A stretch of 26,881 nucleotides of DNA from JBEVNX01 sp040507895 (lineage in GTDB: Bacteria > Desulfobacterota > Binatia > JACPRU01): NCBI GenBank assembly GCA_040507895.1, contig JBEVNX010000222.1, forward strand, positions 1 through 26,881, read 5' to 3'. The first letter of the stretch is position 1; every line of letters starts with the position of its first letter. Below, one piece after another: positions 6,067-16,522 of this stretch. The position numbers and the translations under genes were made by a program. Below the pieces are notes generated by a model that was not told where the DNA came from, searched no databases, and saw nothing but the letters and a program-made list of their open reading frames with translations.

Positions 6067-8254
6067 CGAGGAGCCGGCGCCGGAGCATGACGAGCGACGC
6101 GAGCGCTGCGACGGAGAGCACCGCGCCCGCCGCGATCGACCGCGAGCGGAAGCGGAATTCGACTTCGTGCTCTCCCGCCGGAAGGGCCAGACCGCGCATC
6201 ATCACGTTGACTCGAATCACGGGCGCTTCGAGCCCGTCGACCGCCGCCCGCCATCCCGGATAGTAGCCTTCGGAGAGCACCAGCAAGCCCGGATGGGTGA
6301 GCTTGGCTCGAAGCGAGACTCGACAATTCGTGCGATGTGTAATCTGCACGTCGCGTGAGGGGGCGGCGTCCGCAGGAAGCTCGACCGTCGCATCCTGCAC
6401 GACGGCCTGTTTGGCGACGTCGAAGTCGGGCGCGGCAAGACGGTGGAGCGCTTCCTCGTCGCTCGTCGCCGCTGTGACTTCGCCGACGACGAACGCACGC
6501 GGCAGCGGGTCAGCGATCTCGTAAACCTCTACGCCTTCGGCCGATCGCACCCCACCCCGCAGCGCCTCGGACCGCAGCGGGACCGCCGACAGGAGCCAAC
6601 GTACGTTGAATAGCCGCAGCATTTTGGCGAATGTCGGATCGAGCTCGCCGCTCTCGAGATGGCCCATCGGACGGATACCCGGCTGCTTCTCCGAGCCCCA
6701 GACCGCTTCATAGCTTCGCGGCACGAGGTTCGAATACCCGTCGGGGGTCTCGATACCGAACAACAGATTGAAGCTTGGCTGAAGGAGGGCACGCAGACGC
6801 ACGTACGGCTCGAGGTCTCCACTCCAGCCGCGCGCGGCGTGGTACGTCTGAGCATGCACCAGCGCAGCGTCTAGCGTGTGCAAGCGCGATGGGCCCCAGT
6901 CCTCGGACCTGCGCTCGGACAGGATGCGGAGCGTGTCGATCGGGGAAACCCAGCGTTCCCTGGCGACCTGGGGCACCTGACGCCCCTGGTGGATCCAGAG
7001 GTCGGCGGCGGTCAAGGCGATCACGATCGCGGCGGCGAGCGATCGCCACCTCCCTCGCAGCGTTCCGAGACAGCCGCTGAAACCAACACCCGCGAGCAGG
7101 GCGATCGCGAGGTCGACGAAGACAAGGAACCGGGTGGGAAAACGGAAATAGCTCATGCCTGGGACGACGGCGAACGCCCATGCGAAGACCGGCGTGTTCT
7201 TGCCGAGCACGAGCAAGTAGCTGACCGTTGCGATCGCTCCGAGGAGCAGCACGCGAGAGTCGCGACGTCCGATCACGAGGCCGACGATCGCGAGGAGGGC
7301 AGGGAGCAGCCCCGCGTAGCCGTATTGTTCCCAGTAGAGCCCGGAGAGGCGGAAGCTGTCATCACGCGCTTCGCCGAAGAGCCCGGGCACGAAGATCGTC
7401 CAGAAGCTCAGCGGCGAGACCGAATAGCGGGCTGCCTCGTCGAAGCCGAGACCGCCGCGGCGGTAGCTTAGATTCGAGAGCTCGACCATGGGTAGGATCT
7501 GCGCGGCCGCGAGCAGCGTACCGAAGCAAAGCCCCAGAGCGAGCCAACCCCAGCTCGAGAGGGCGCGGCTCGATCCCCACCACCGGGGCACGAAGTACGC
7601 GACGAGAACGAGGCCGGTGAAATAGCTGATCTGCGGATGTCCGGCGAGAAGCTGGAGCGCCCAGACCAGTGCTAGCCAAAGAGGCGCCCGGCCCGGCTTG
7701 GCGTCAGCGATCCGCTCGACCAAGAGAAGCAACAGCGGGATCCAGGCGGCCGCATCGACCATGTTGAGTTGGCGAAGGTGCGAGATCAGGAAGCCGCAGA
7801 GGGAGAACGCCCCGCCGGCGAGGAGCCGTCCTTCGAGTGAGACCCCGAGCTCGCCGGCGAGAAGGAATGCCCCGAAACCGGCGATCGCAAGAGGCAAAAC
7901 CTGCGCCCAGGCGAGGGCCGGGTAGGGGGGCAGCAGAGTGAACAGCAGGAGATTCGACGGATAGAGGGTGCCCACCTCGACCTGGGCGAGGCTCGGGAAG
8001 CCGGTGTAGATTCCGGGCATCCAGGCCGGGCTGTCGCCGCGACGCAGGCTCGCCCCGACGAAGGCTCGAGTCGGCAGCCGATCGTTCCACAGGTCGCTGG
8101 CGAAAACGTCGTCTTGGACGTTCACCGTGCGGAGCGTGACGATGTTCCAGAACGGCGGGAGAATCCAAAGCGCCAGAAAGAGAATGGCGAGAAGCAGCTC
8201 GAAGCGCGCGTCACAGATCGCTCCGGCTGGTCGCGATCGCGGCTCCGGCACCAC
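6047..8254 (-). CDS. YfhO-family multispanning membrane protein
   Basis: This 735-residue protein starts at GTG and opens with a membrane helix (LLLAILFLALWILPPF). About a dozen hydrophobic segments fill residues 20-420. After the second segment, NVQDDVFASDLWND in a non-membrane loop fits a GT-C glycosyltransferase-like fold. The C-terminal soluble part ends with EGYYPGWRAAVDG, then RVNVMMRGLALPAGEHEVEF, the hallmark of YfhO proteins, and a last helix. Family members act in glycosylation of envelope polymers such as lipoteichoic acid; the substrate here is unknown. It is 41 bases downstream of the DHH gene and probably cotranscribed. Its 3' end overlaps etfBA. Confidence 0.85.
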   Translation of the reverse strand: MVPEPRSRPAGAICDARFELLLAILFLALWILPPFWNIVTLRTVNVQDDVFASDLWNDRLPTRAFVGASLRRGDSPAWMPGIYTGFPSLAQVEVGTLYPSNLLLFTLLPPYPALAWAQVLPLAIAGFGAFLLAGELGVSLEGRLLAGGAFSLCGFLISHLRQLNMVDAAAWIPLLLLLVERIADAKPGRAPLWLALVWALQLLAGHPQISYFTGLVLVAYFVPRWWGSSRALSSWGWLALGLCFGTLLAAAQILPMVELSNLSYRRGGLGFDEAARYSVSPLSFWTIFVPGLFGEARDDSFRLSGLYWEQYGYAGLLPALLAIVGLVIGRRDSRVLLLGAIATVSYLLVLGKNTPVFAWAFAVVPGMSYFRFPTRFLVFVDLAIALLAGVGFSGCLGTLRGRWRSLAAAIVIALTAADLWIHQGRQVPQVARERWVSPIDTLRILSERRSEDWGPSRLHTLDAALVHAQTYHAARGWSGDLEPYVRLRALLQPSFNLLFGIETPDGYSNLVPRSYEAVWGSEKQPGIRPMGHLESGELDPTFAKMLRLFNVRWLLSAVPLRSEALRGGVRSAEGVEVYEIADPLPRAFVVGEVTAATSDEEALHRLAAPDFDVAKQAVVQDATVELPADAAPSRDVQITHRTNCRVSLRAKLTHPGLLVLSEGYYPGWRAAVDGLEAPVIRVNVMMRGLALPAGEHEVEFRFRSRSIAAGAVLSVAALASLVMLRRRLLVSAAGS

Positions 8255-8295
8255 GGTCTGCGACGCTAGCCTTCGAGCCCGGCGCGCTGCAACGG

Positions 8296-9282
8296 TCAGC
8301 TCGTTCCTTCGAGCCGTCGCACGACTTGCGCGACGCGCTCGCTGGCGCTGCGTGCGACCAGAGACAAGAGCTCCGGCATCTCACAGCCCGCCGCTGCCGG
8401 ATGGCCTCCACCGCCGAACGCGGCGGCCACCGCCGAGAGGTCGATCGTACAATCGGGCGAGCGACGATAGCTCACCGCGCCACTGCGCAGGTCGAAGAAA
8501 ACGAACACGGCATTGGACGCCTCTCGACCCCAACGGTCGGCGATCTCGCTCGGATAACCGTCGCAGACCGCGCCGACGACCTGGACGCCGCTCGGCAGCG
8601 GCCATGTCGCTCGGCTTTGCTCGGCGACCTCGAAGCTTCGCTTCAGCTCGGCAGCCACGCGATCGTACGCGGCTTGCATGCGAGGCGTGTACGTTCCCCG
8701 CTCGTCGATGTGCAAGAGGTCCTCGAACGCCTCGGGGCCGTTCATCGCTCGAACGGTCAGCGCCAGCTCCCACGATCCCGCAACCTGGTGCAGCCAGCGG
8801 TCGTTGTCGTCAGCCATGCGCACGACGTGTGCGAACCGCTCGAGCTCGCGGTTTTCGCGGCCTTCGGCACGCAGGCGATCGCGCAGATATTCGAAGACGA
8901 GCCGCGAGGCCGCATAGCGATCGTCGACGATCCGGTGCGTGAACGGAACGTCGATCGACCCCTTCTCGAGGCGCTCGATCGCGGTGCGGTGGTGATCGAT
9001 CCAAAAGATCGGCAGACCTTGCTCGGCGAGCCGGCGCAATCGCGCATCCGTCTCCGGAGCCGTCCACGAGATGTCGGTGATCCACAGCTCCTGGTCCGCG
9101 ACCGGCTCGTCGATGCGCAAACCCTGGAGGACCTCGTTGATCTTGGGGTTGCCCGAGAAGTGGGGGCGCACCTCGGAGTCCGAGCGATAGCGCGCGACGG
9201 CGACCGCGGCCGCCACGCCGTCGAGGCAATGTGGGCCGTGGCTGACGACGTGCACCAGGCGGGGCAGCTTGCGGTCGCTCAA
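8296..9282 (-). CDS. DHH-family phosphoesterase
   Basis: This 328-residue protein has the family hallmark WIDHHR (Asp96-His97-His98) and a C-terminal DHHA1 glycine-rich motif GGGGHPAAAG (290-299). The N-terminal motif is SHGPHCLDG (14-22), where classic members have D-x-D-G; Asp21 and WITD (Asp70) are the remaining acidic residues. DHH/DHHA1 enzymes include nanoRNases (NrnA), cyclic dinucleotide phosphodiesterases and RecJ. The short two-domain form fits NrnA-like or related phosphoesterases, but the altered first motif makes the substrate uncertain. The TTG start has GAGG seven bases upstream, and a TATAAT box lies close by. It heads a likely two-gene unit with the YfhO gene. Confidence 0.85.
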   Translation of the reverse strand: MSDRKLPRLVHVVSHGPHCLDGVAAAVAVARYRSDSEVRPHFSGNPKINEVLQGLRIDEPVADQELWITDISWTAPETDARLRRLAEQGLPIFWIDHHRTAIERLEKGSIDVPFTHRIVDDRYAASRLVFEYLRDRLRAEGRENRELERFAHVVRMADDNDRWLHQVAGSWELALTVRAMNGPEAFEDLLHIDERGTYTPRMQAAYDRVAAELKRSFEVAEQSRATWPLPSGVQVVGAVCDGYPSEIADRWGREASNAVFVFFDLRSGAVSYRRSPDCTIDLSAVAAAFGGGGHPAAAGCEMPELLSLVARSASERVAQVVRRLEGTS

Positions 9283-9299
9283 GGGGTTTCCTCGCGTCG

Positions 9300-9305
9300 A
9301 TTATA
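9300..9305 (-). promoter_or_regulatory. Likely -10 box for the DHH gene
   Basis: A perfect TATAAT on the minus strand lies 17 bases before the TTG start of the DHH gene, in the 138-base gap behind the M16 pair. No good -35 hexamer is present at 17 bases (TTTCCC), so an activator or another sigma factor may be involved. It suggests the DHH and YfhO genes have their own promoter. Confidence 0.4.
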
Positions 9306-9420
9306 GGGAGTGCCGCCGAGGCGGGAAAGAACGCTCGTCGCGCTCGTGCTCGCCTTCTGCGTCGTGCCCGATCCGAGAAGCAGCGCGGCGCCGCCGATTC
9401 CCGAGCCTCGGCGTTCCTGC

Positions 9421-10761
9421 CTACTTGCCCGGCAGCTGAATGTCCGACTGCTTGCCGACGACCACGATGATGGCATCGTCGGGATGCAAGTACTTCTTCG
9501 CGACGCGAAGCACGTCATCCTGAGTCACCGAGTTGATGATGTGCTCGTAGCGCTCGGGATAGTCTAGACCGAGCCCGTAAAACTCCACTTGCGAAAAGAA
9601 GCCCACCATCTCGGCGTCGGAATCAAAGCGCAGCGGAAAGCTGCCGGTCAGATAGCGCTTGGCGGAAGCCAGCTCCTCGTCCGAGACCGGCTGCGTGCGG
9701 ATGCGCTCGATCTCGCCGCGCACGCGGCGTAGCGCCTCCGCGGTGCTCGCGCTCTTGGTCTGCAGCACCACCTGAAACGAGCCCGGCAGCTTGCCGGGCA
9801 CGAAGTAGCTGAACACCGAGTAGACGAGCCCGGCTTCGATGCGGATCGAGTTCATCATCCGCGAGGAAAAGCCGCCGCCGCCGAGGATGTAGTTCATGAT
9901 CTGGATCGCGTACCAATCCGGGTCGTCACGCGTCGTTCCGCGGTGACCCCAGACGACGTTCGCCTGCGAGAGGTCGCGCTCGATGCGCCGTTCGTTGCTC
10001 ACGGACGAGATCGTCGAAGCCGGAAGGCGCGCTTCGGTCGCTGACGGCTTCCATGCTCCGAGCATCTTCTGTGAGAGCGATGTCATCTCGTCGATCGTCA
10101 CGTCGCCGGAAGCGACGACGATCGTGCGCTGAGGCTGGTACGTCGCCTGGTAAAACGCCTTGACGTCTCCGACGGTAAGCTTGGAGACCGATTCCCGCCA
10201 TCCGCCCGCATCGGCGCGATACGGGCCGGTACCAAAGAGCTCTTTGCGAAACGCCCGCTCGGCGATCGATCCCGGGTTCTGATCTTCGGCCTCGAGCTCG
10301 GCCAGCGCCTCGTCGCGCTTGCGCGCGAAGTCGTCCTTTGCGAACTTCGGCCGCAACAGTACGTCTGCAAACAGACCGAAGGCCTGCGTCAGATCCTTCT
10401 TGAGCACCGTGAGCCCGACGCTGGAATAGTCGTCGGCGGCTCCGGACGACAGCTTTGCGCCGAGAAAATCGATGGCGTCGTGGATCGCCTCCGCCGACTG
10501 GGTCTCCGTCCCTTCGGTGAGCAAGTTCGCGGTGAGGCTGGCGAGACCTTCCTTGCCCGCCGCGTCGAAACGACTCCCGGCATCGACGAGCGCGTTGACC
10601 ACGACCATCGGCAGGTGCGGCTGGCGAATGACTAGGAGCTTCACGCCATTCGGTAGCACCGTGCGATCGACGGCCGGCGCCGCGCCCGCGGCGCGAGCCG
10701 GCTCCGCCAGCGACAAGGTCCCGATGACTGCCATCGCGCCCATCCGGAAGGTCCAGCGCAT
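9421..10761 (-). CDS. M16-family peptidase-like protein lacking the zinc site
   Basis: With ATG at 10761 the product has 446 residues. A TTG at 10773, overlapping the upstream stop, would add four. A signal peptide (MGAMAVIGTLSLAEPARA) indicates export. The fold is M16: LPNGVKLLVI, two homologous halves, and a second-half glycine loop GGGGFSSRM followed by IRIEAGLVYSVFSY, which supplies the substrate-binding Arg and Tyr. Where the active partner has HLLEH, this protein reads SLTAN (75-79), so it cannot bind the catalytic zinc. In two-chain M16 enzymes such as mitochondrial processing peptidase, one chain carries zinc and the other this Arg/Tyr loop. The upstream adjacent gene is the natural partner. 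Confidence 0.88.
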   Translation of the reverse strand: MRWTFRMGAMAVIGTLSLAEPARAAGAAPAVDRTVLPNGVKLLVIRQPHLPMVVVNALVDAGSRFDAAGKEGLASLTANLLTEGTETQSAEAIHDAIDFLGAKLSSGAADDYSSVGLTVLKKDLTQAFGLFADVLLRPKFAKDDFARKRDEALAELEAEDQNPGSIAERAFRKELFGTGPYRADAGGWRESVSKLTVGDVKAFYQATYQPQRTIVVASGDVTIDEMTSLSQKMLGAWKPSATEARLPASTISSVSNERRIERDLSQANVVWGHRGTTRDDPDWYAIQIMNYILGGGGFSSRMMNSIRIEAGLVYSVFSYFVPGKLPGSFQVVLQTKSASTAEALRRVRGEIERIRTQPVSDEELASAKRYLTGSFPLRFDSDAEMVGFFSQVEFYGLGLDYPERYEHIINSVTQDDVLRVAKKYLHPDDAIIVVVGKQSDIQLPGK

Positions 10762-10769
10762 AGCGGCGG

Positions 10770-12146
10770 TCAATGGAGCATGTCGGAAGGAGGAGCCGCG
10801 GCGTGCTTGGCGGGCCCGGTGGGCACGAGCACACCGACCGTGCGGTTGTCAGGCACGAGATACTGCTTCGTGACGCGTTTGACGTCTTCGGCGTTGACCG
10901 CGCGAATCGCCGGGAGGTAGCGGTCGAGCGTGCGCCATCCCTCGATCAGCTCGAACCGGGCGAGCAACATAGCCTGATAGAAGTTCGAATCTTGCCCGAA
11001 CACGAATTGTGCCTCGATCTGGTTCTTCGCCTTGGCGAGCTCGCGTTCCGACACTCCCTGTGTCGCAATCGCCGCCAGCTCGCTCTCGAGCGCAGCCTCG
11101 ACGTCTGCGACTTTCCGATCGGGAAGCACCTGGCCGGAAAGAGTGAACAGGTTGGGATCGAGAGATAGCAGTGGGTTGTCCGCGCTGACGTCGAGCAGTA
11201 GCCTCTTCTCGACCACCAATCGGCGGTAGAGCCGTGAGCTTTCACCGTCGGAAAGGATCGTCGACAGCACTTCGAGGGCGGCGCTGTCCGGATTCTTCAC
11301 GTTCGGCACCTTGTAGGCCCACAAGAGCGCGGGGAGGTTGGCCTCCTTCTTGACGATCACGCGGCGCTCGCCCACCTGCGGCGGTTCCACCTCACTCACG
11401 ATCGGGGGCGGCGCACCGGATCGCGTGGCCCCGAAGGCGTTGCGTACTTGCTCGAGAGTGCGATCCGGGTCGACATTGCCAACCACTACGACGATGGCGT
11501 TGTTGGGCTTGTAGTACGTCTCGTAGTGCCCGCGGATGTCGTCGACGGTCGCGGACTCGATGTCATGCATCCAGCCGATCACCGGCCACATGTAGGGATG
11601 CGCACGAAACGCCGCGGCGTTGGTTTCTTCGTAGAGGGCACCCCACGGATTGTCGACGCTCCGCAACCGGCGCTCCTCCATGACGACTCGCTTCTCGGGC
11701 TCGGTCGTCTCGGGGCGGAGCTTCAGGTTCGTCATGCGGTCGGCTTCGAGATCTAAGACGAGCTGTAGCCGATCGGCGGAAAGCGTTTCGAAATACGTGG
11801 TGTTGTCGGCACTCGTGAAGGCGTTCAGCTCGCCACCGTTGGCCTGGATGATCTTCGAGAACTCCTCGGGCTTCAGCTTGTCGGTTTCCTTGAACATCAG
11901 GTGCTCGAGGAGATGAGAAAGGCCGGTGGTGCCGAGCTTCTCGTTTCGCGAGCCGACCCGGTACCAAACCTGCACGGTGACTACTGGCGCCTTAGTGATG
12001 GGCAACACCAACACCTTGAGCCCATTTTCAAGGGTCGCCTCGCGAACCTGGTCGACTAGCGAAGGAATCTCTGCGGCAGCTTGATTCGCAACGGTCAGCA
12101 TCTCTATCACCACCAAAACCCCCAGCCAGCGGCCCAGACGCGACAT
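10770..12146 (-). CDS. M16-family zinc metallopeptidase, catalytic partner
   Basis: With ATG at 12146 the product has 458 residues and a signal peptide (WLGVLVVIEML...ANQAAA before EIPSL), so it is probably periplasmic. The open frame is longer upstream, but that part overlaps atpC and is unlikely. The zinc motif HLLEH lies at 78-82 and the third-ligand element VVMEERR at 154-160 (Glu157 or Glu158), the normal spacing for M16. The second half is degenerate in the glycine loop. It is followed directly by the zinc-less M16 gene, whose start it abuts, so a heterodimeric peptidase is likely. It lies 56 bases behind atpC. The substrate is unknown. Confidence 0.92.
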   Translation of the reverse strand: MSRLGRWLGVLVVIEMLTVANQAAAEIPSLVDQVREATLENGLKVLVLPITKAPVVTVQVWYRVGSRNEKLGTTGLSHLLEHLMFKETDKLKPEEFSKIIQANGGELNAFTSADNTTYFETLSADRLQLVLDLEADRMTNLKLRPETTEPEKRVVMEERRLRSVDNPWGALYEETNAAAFRAHPYMWPVIGWMHDIESATVDDIRGHYETYYKPNNAIVVVVGNVDPDRTLEQVRNAFGATRSGAPPPIVSEVEPPQVGERRVIVKKEANLPALLWAYKVPNVKNPDSAALEVLSTILSDGESSRLYRRLVVEKRLLLDVSADNPLLSLDPNLFTLSGQVLPDRKVADVEAALESELAAIATQGVSERELAKAKNQIEAQFVFGQDSNFYQAMLLARFELIEGWRTLDRYLPAIRAVNAEDVKRVTKQYLVPDNRTVGVLVPTGPAKHAAAPPSDMLH

Positions 12147-12169
12147 CGGGGGGTGAAGAAAGCAGGTTA

Positions 12170-12190
12170 CCCACCGCGAAACAAGGTGGG
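12170..12190 (-). terminator. Weak hairpin after atpC
   Basis: CCCACC and GGTGGG (12185-12190 and 12170-12175) form a 6-bp stem with a 9-base loop just past the atpC stop. No T run follows closely, so it may only slow transcription or stabilise the 3' end of the atp message. Confidence 0.3.
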
Positions 12191-12202
12191 CCTTCGGCAG
12201 CC

Positions 12203-12610
12203 TCAGCCCCCTCCGAGGGCTAAGCGCACGGCCGCCCAACGGCTCTCCAAGCGCAACCGCTCGTGATCGGCGTGGCCGAACGGCGCTTCCTCGAGCGCAA
12301 GGTCGGCCTTCTCCAAATCGATGCGCGCCTGCGTTACATCGATGCGATCGAGCGGCAGAACATCGTCCGCGAGAACAGTGACGACGTTGTCGTGCACTTC
12401 GGCGTAGCCGCCCTTGACGGCTAACGTCTCATCGGCCCCACCAGGTCGCCGGAACGTCAGGAGGCCAGGCTCCAACAGCGTCACGAACGCAGCGTGATCG
12501 GGCAAGATCCCGAATTGGCCGAGGGCGCCCTCGGCGACGACCTCCAGGACGGGCTCGTCGACGACTTGGCGCTGCGGGGTCAGCACCTGAAGAGTGAGCG
12601 TATCGGCCAT
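12203..12610 (-). CDS. atpC: ATP synthase epsilon subunit
   Basis: The 135-residue length is normal. The N-terminal beta-sandwich shows LTLQVLTPQRQVV, the conserved GALGQFGILPDHA (28-40) and KGGYAEVHDN. The C-terminal part (from about 90) is the two-helix arm (ARIDLEKADLAL) that inhibits ATP hydrolysis. It is part of the F1 rotor at the cytoplasmic face of the membrane, coupling gamma to the c ring. It follows atpD by 28 bases and is the last gene of the atp block. Confidence 0.97.
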   Translation of the reverse strand: MADTLTLQVLTPQRQVVDEPVLEVVAEGALGQFGILPDHAAFVTLLEPGLLTFRRPGGADETLAVKGGYAEVHDNVVTVLADDVLPLDRIDVTQARIDLEKADLALEEAPFGHADHERLRLESRWAAVRLALGGG

Positions 12611-12638
12611 AGCTTATTGTGTCGCGGAATCTAGCGAC

Positions 12639-14045
<1,407 letters not shown>

Positions 14046-14101
14046 TGCCGCCCGTGCCTCCCGTTTGATCTTCGATTCCCAGAGCGAACCGCAAGACGAG
14101 C

Positions 14102-14962
14102 CTATCCCTTGAGCGCCTCCGCACCCGACACGATCTCCATGAGCTCCTTGGTGATCGCCGCCTGCCGAGCCCGATTCATCGCCAGCGTGAGGCTGAAGAT
14201 CATCTTCGCGGCGTTGCTGGTCGCGCTGTCCATCGCCGTCATGCGGGCGCCGTGCTCGCTTGCGGCCGCCTCCAGCAGCGCGCGGTACACGCGCACTCCG
14301 ACGAACCAGGGGAGCAGCCGACCGAGCAATCCGCTGCGATCTGGCTCGAGGATGGGCTCCACGGACGGAGCCTCCTCGAGCCCCGCTTCGATACCGACCG
14401 GCAGAAGCGTCTCCACCGTCGGCACTTGCGAGAGCGCGGAGCGGAACGTGCTGTAAAGGAGATCGACGCGATCGACGCGCCCTTCGACGAACTCGGTGGC
14501 CACCTTGGTCGCGATCTCCCGCGCAAGCGAGACGGAGGGACCGGGGATTTGCACATGCCGGTCCGCGATCGTCACCGTCCTTCGACGGTAGTATTCGACC
14601 CCCTTGCGCCCGAGAATCGTCAGCGACGCCTCGCGTCCCGCGTGGCCCCGCAGGTAGGTGTCGGCGTGGCGGATCAGGGACGAGTTGTAAGCACCGCACA
14701 AGCCTCGGTCCGACGTGATGAGCACGAGTCGAATTCGGGCCGGCTCCTCGCTCGTGCGGAGCAGCGGATGTGCCTCCTCACTCACGGCGCCGGCCACGCC
14801 ACGCAGCAGCTCCACCAATTTGTCGGCGTAGGGGCGAGCTGCGACCACAGCCTCCTGCGCACGGCGGAGCTTCGCTGCCGAGACCATCTTCATGGCCTTG
14901 GTAATCTGCTGCGTGTTGCGCACCGAGGCGATGCGCTTGCGGATGGCCTTGAGGTTCGGCAT
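14102..14962 (-). CDS. atpG: ATP synthase gamma subunit
   Basis: The 286-residue chain has both ends of the coiled-coil rotor shaft: MPNLKAIRKRIASVRNTQQI with KAMKMVSAAKLRRAQ at the N-terminus, and MDSATSNAAKMI...LTLAMNRARQAAITKEL at the C-terminus. The middle Rossmann-like part includes SDRGLCGAYN. It turns inside the alpha-beta hexamer and transmits rotation from the c ring. It lies 26 bases after atpA and 56 bases before atpD. Confidence 0.98.
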   Translation of the reverse strand: MPNLKAIRKRIASVRNTQQITKAMKMVSAAKLRRAQEAVVAARPYADKLVELLRGVAGAVSEEAHPLLRTSEEPARIRLVLITSDRGLCGAYNSSLIRHADTYLRGHAGREASLTILGRKGVEYYRRRTVTIADRHVQIPGPSVSLAREIATKVATEFVEGRVDRVDLLYSTFRSALSQVPTVETLLPVGIEAGLEEAPSVEPILEPDRSGLLGRLLPWFVGVRVYRALLEAAASEHGARMTAMDSATSNAAKMIFSLTLAMNRARQAAITKELMEIVSGAEALKG

Positions 14963-14988
14963 GCGGGCTGAGTTCGAGGTCTAGCGGC

Positions 14989-16497
14989 TCAAGCGGAGAA
15001 GCGCCCCTTGAACTCCTCGAGCGCAGCCGTGAGCTGCTTCTTGATCTCGTCCGTCAGCTCGCGCTTGTCGAGAATCGTTCGGTAGATCTCGGGGTGCTGG
15101 GTTTCCATGAAGCTCTCGAGCTCGCGCTCGAAGCGAGCGAGCACTCCCACGGGGAGCGAATCGAGGTAGCCGTTGGTAGCCGCGTAGAGGATCACGACTT
15201 GGCGCTCCACCGACATCGGCCGGTATTGACCCTGCTTGAGCACTTCCACCAGGCGGGATCCGCGCGCGAGCATCCTTTGCGTTGCCGCGTCGAGGTCGGA
15301 ACCGAACTGCGCGAAGGCAGCCATCTCGCGGTACTGCGCGAGCTCGAGACGAAGAGACCCGGCAACTTGACGCATCGCCTTGATCTGCGCGGATCCGCCG
15401 ACCCGTGAGACCGACAGGCCGACGTCCACCGCGGGACGTACGCCAGAATAGAAGAGGTCGGTCTGCAGATAGATCTGGCCGTCCGTGATCGAGATGACGT
15501 TGGTCGGGATATATGCCGATACGTCGCTAGCTTGCGTCTCGATGATCGGCAGCGCCGTCAGCGAGCCGCCGCCGCGGGCGTCGCTCATCTTGGCTGCGCG
15601 CTCAAGTAGCCGCGAATGGAGATAGAACACGTCGCCGGGGAACGCCTCGCGCCCCGGCGGGCGGCGCAGCAACAAGGAGAGCTGGCGGTAGGCGACTGCG
15701 TGCTTCGACAGGTCATCGTAGATGACTAGCGCGTGCTGGGCGTTGTCGCGAAAATACTCGCCGATGGTGCATCCCGTGTATGGAGCGATGTATTGCAAAG
15801 GCGCCGATTCCGACGCCGTGGCGGCGACTACGATCGTATAGTCCATGGCGCCGCTGCGGGTCAGACGATCGACGACCTGCGCGACGGTCGACCGCTTCTG
15901 ACCGATGGCCACGTAGATGCACGTGACGTCCCCACCCTTCTGATTGAGGATCGTATCGATGCAGACCGCGGTTTTTCCGGTCTGCCGGTCGCCGATCACG
16001 AGCTCGCGCTGTCCGCGCCCGATCGGGATCATCGAGTCGATCGCCTTGATGCCGGTCTGCAGGGCCTGTTTCACCGGTTGGCGGGCGACGATGCCGGGCG
16101 CCTTCAGCTCGATGCGGCGGTTCTCGCTAGATCGAATCGGCCCCTTGCCGTCGATGGCCTGTCCCAGGGCATTCACCACGCGACCGCGCATCTCCGCGCC
16201 CACCGGAACCTCTGCGATGCGGCCGGTGCGACGCACCTCGGTTCCCTCGCTCACCATGTAGGCCTCGCCGAAGATCGCCGCGCCGACGTTGTCCTCATCG
16301 AGGTTCAGCACGATTCCGTAGAGATCGTTCGGGAATTGCAGCAACTCTCCCGCCGCCGCGGAATCGAGACCGTGGATGCGCGCGATCCCGTCGCCGGTCG
16401 AGAGCACGGTGCCGGTCTCGCGGACCTCGACGCGATCGTCGAAGTCCTTGATCTGCTGCTTGAGGATCTCGCTGATCTCGGCTGCTCGAATCTCCAT
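14989..16497 (-). CDS. atpA: ATP synthase alpha subunit
   Basis: With ATG at 16497, preceded by AAAGGGAAG, the 502-residue product has normal length (MEIRAAEISEILKQQI). The frame continues upstream over atpH but is not a gene there. It carries Walker A GDRQTGKT (169-176) and the arginine finger in SVSRVGGSAQ (Arg365), which completes the catalytic site of beta. The C-terminal helical domain is intact. It forms the non-catalytic nucleotide-binding chains of F1. It is separated from atpH by 25 bases. Confidence 0.99.
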   Translation of the reverse strand: MEIRAAEISEILKQQIKDFDDRVEVRETGTVLSTGDGIARIHGLDSAAAGELLQFPNDLYGIVLNLDEDNVGAAIFGEAYMVSEGTEVRRTGRIAEVPVGAEMRGRVVNALGQAIDGKGPIRSSENRRIELKAPGIVARQPVKQALQTGIKAIDSMIPIGRGQRELVIGDRQTGKTAVCIDTILNQKGGDVTCIYVAIGQKRSTVAQVVDRLTRSGAMDYTIVVAATASESAPLQYIAPYTGCTIGEYFRDNAQHALVIYDDLSKHAVAYRQLSLLLRRPPGREAFPGDVFYLHSRLLERAAKMSDARGGGSLTALPIIETQASDVSAYIPTNVISITDGQIYLQTDLFYSGVRPAVDVGLSVSRVGGSAQIKAMRQVAGSLRLELAQYREMAAFAQFGSDLDAATQRMLARGSRLVEVLKQGQYRPMSVERQVVILYAATNGYLDSLPVGVLARFERELESFMETQHPEIYRTILDKRELTDEIKKQLTAALEEFKGRFSA

Positions 16498-16522
16498 GGC
16501 TTCCCTTTCGTTCCGCTCAGCG

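Noticed and set aside
9310..9420. Plus-strand GTG frame with a signal-peptide-like start (LVALVLAFCVV)
   Set aside because: The frame soon runs antisense through the M16 gene and ends there; the hydrophobic stretch is short and there is no ribosome binding site.
14046..14699. N-terminal extension of the atpD frame
   Set aside because: It overlaps atpG, while the ATG at 14045 gives the conserved start and normal length.
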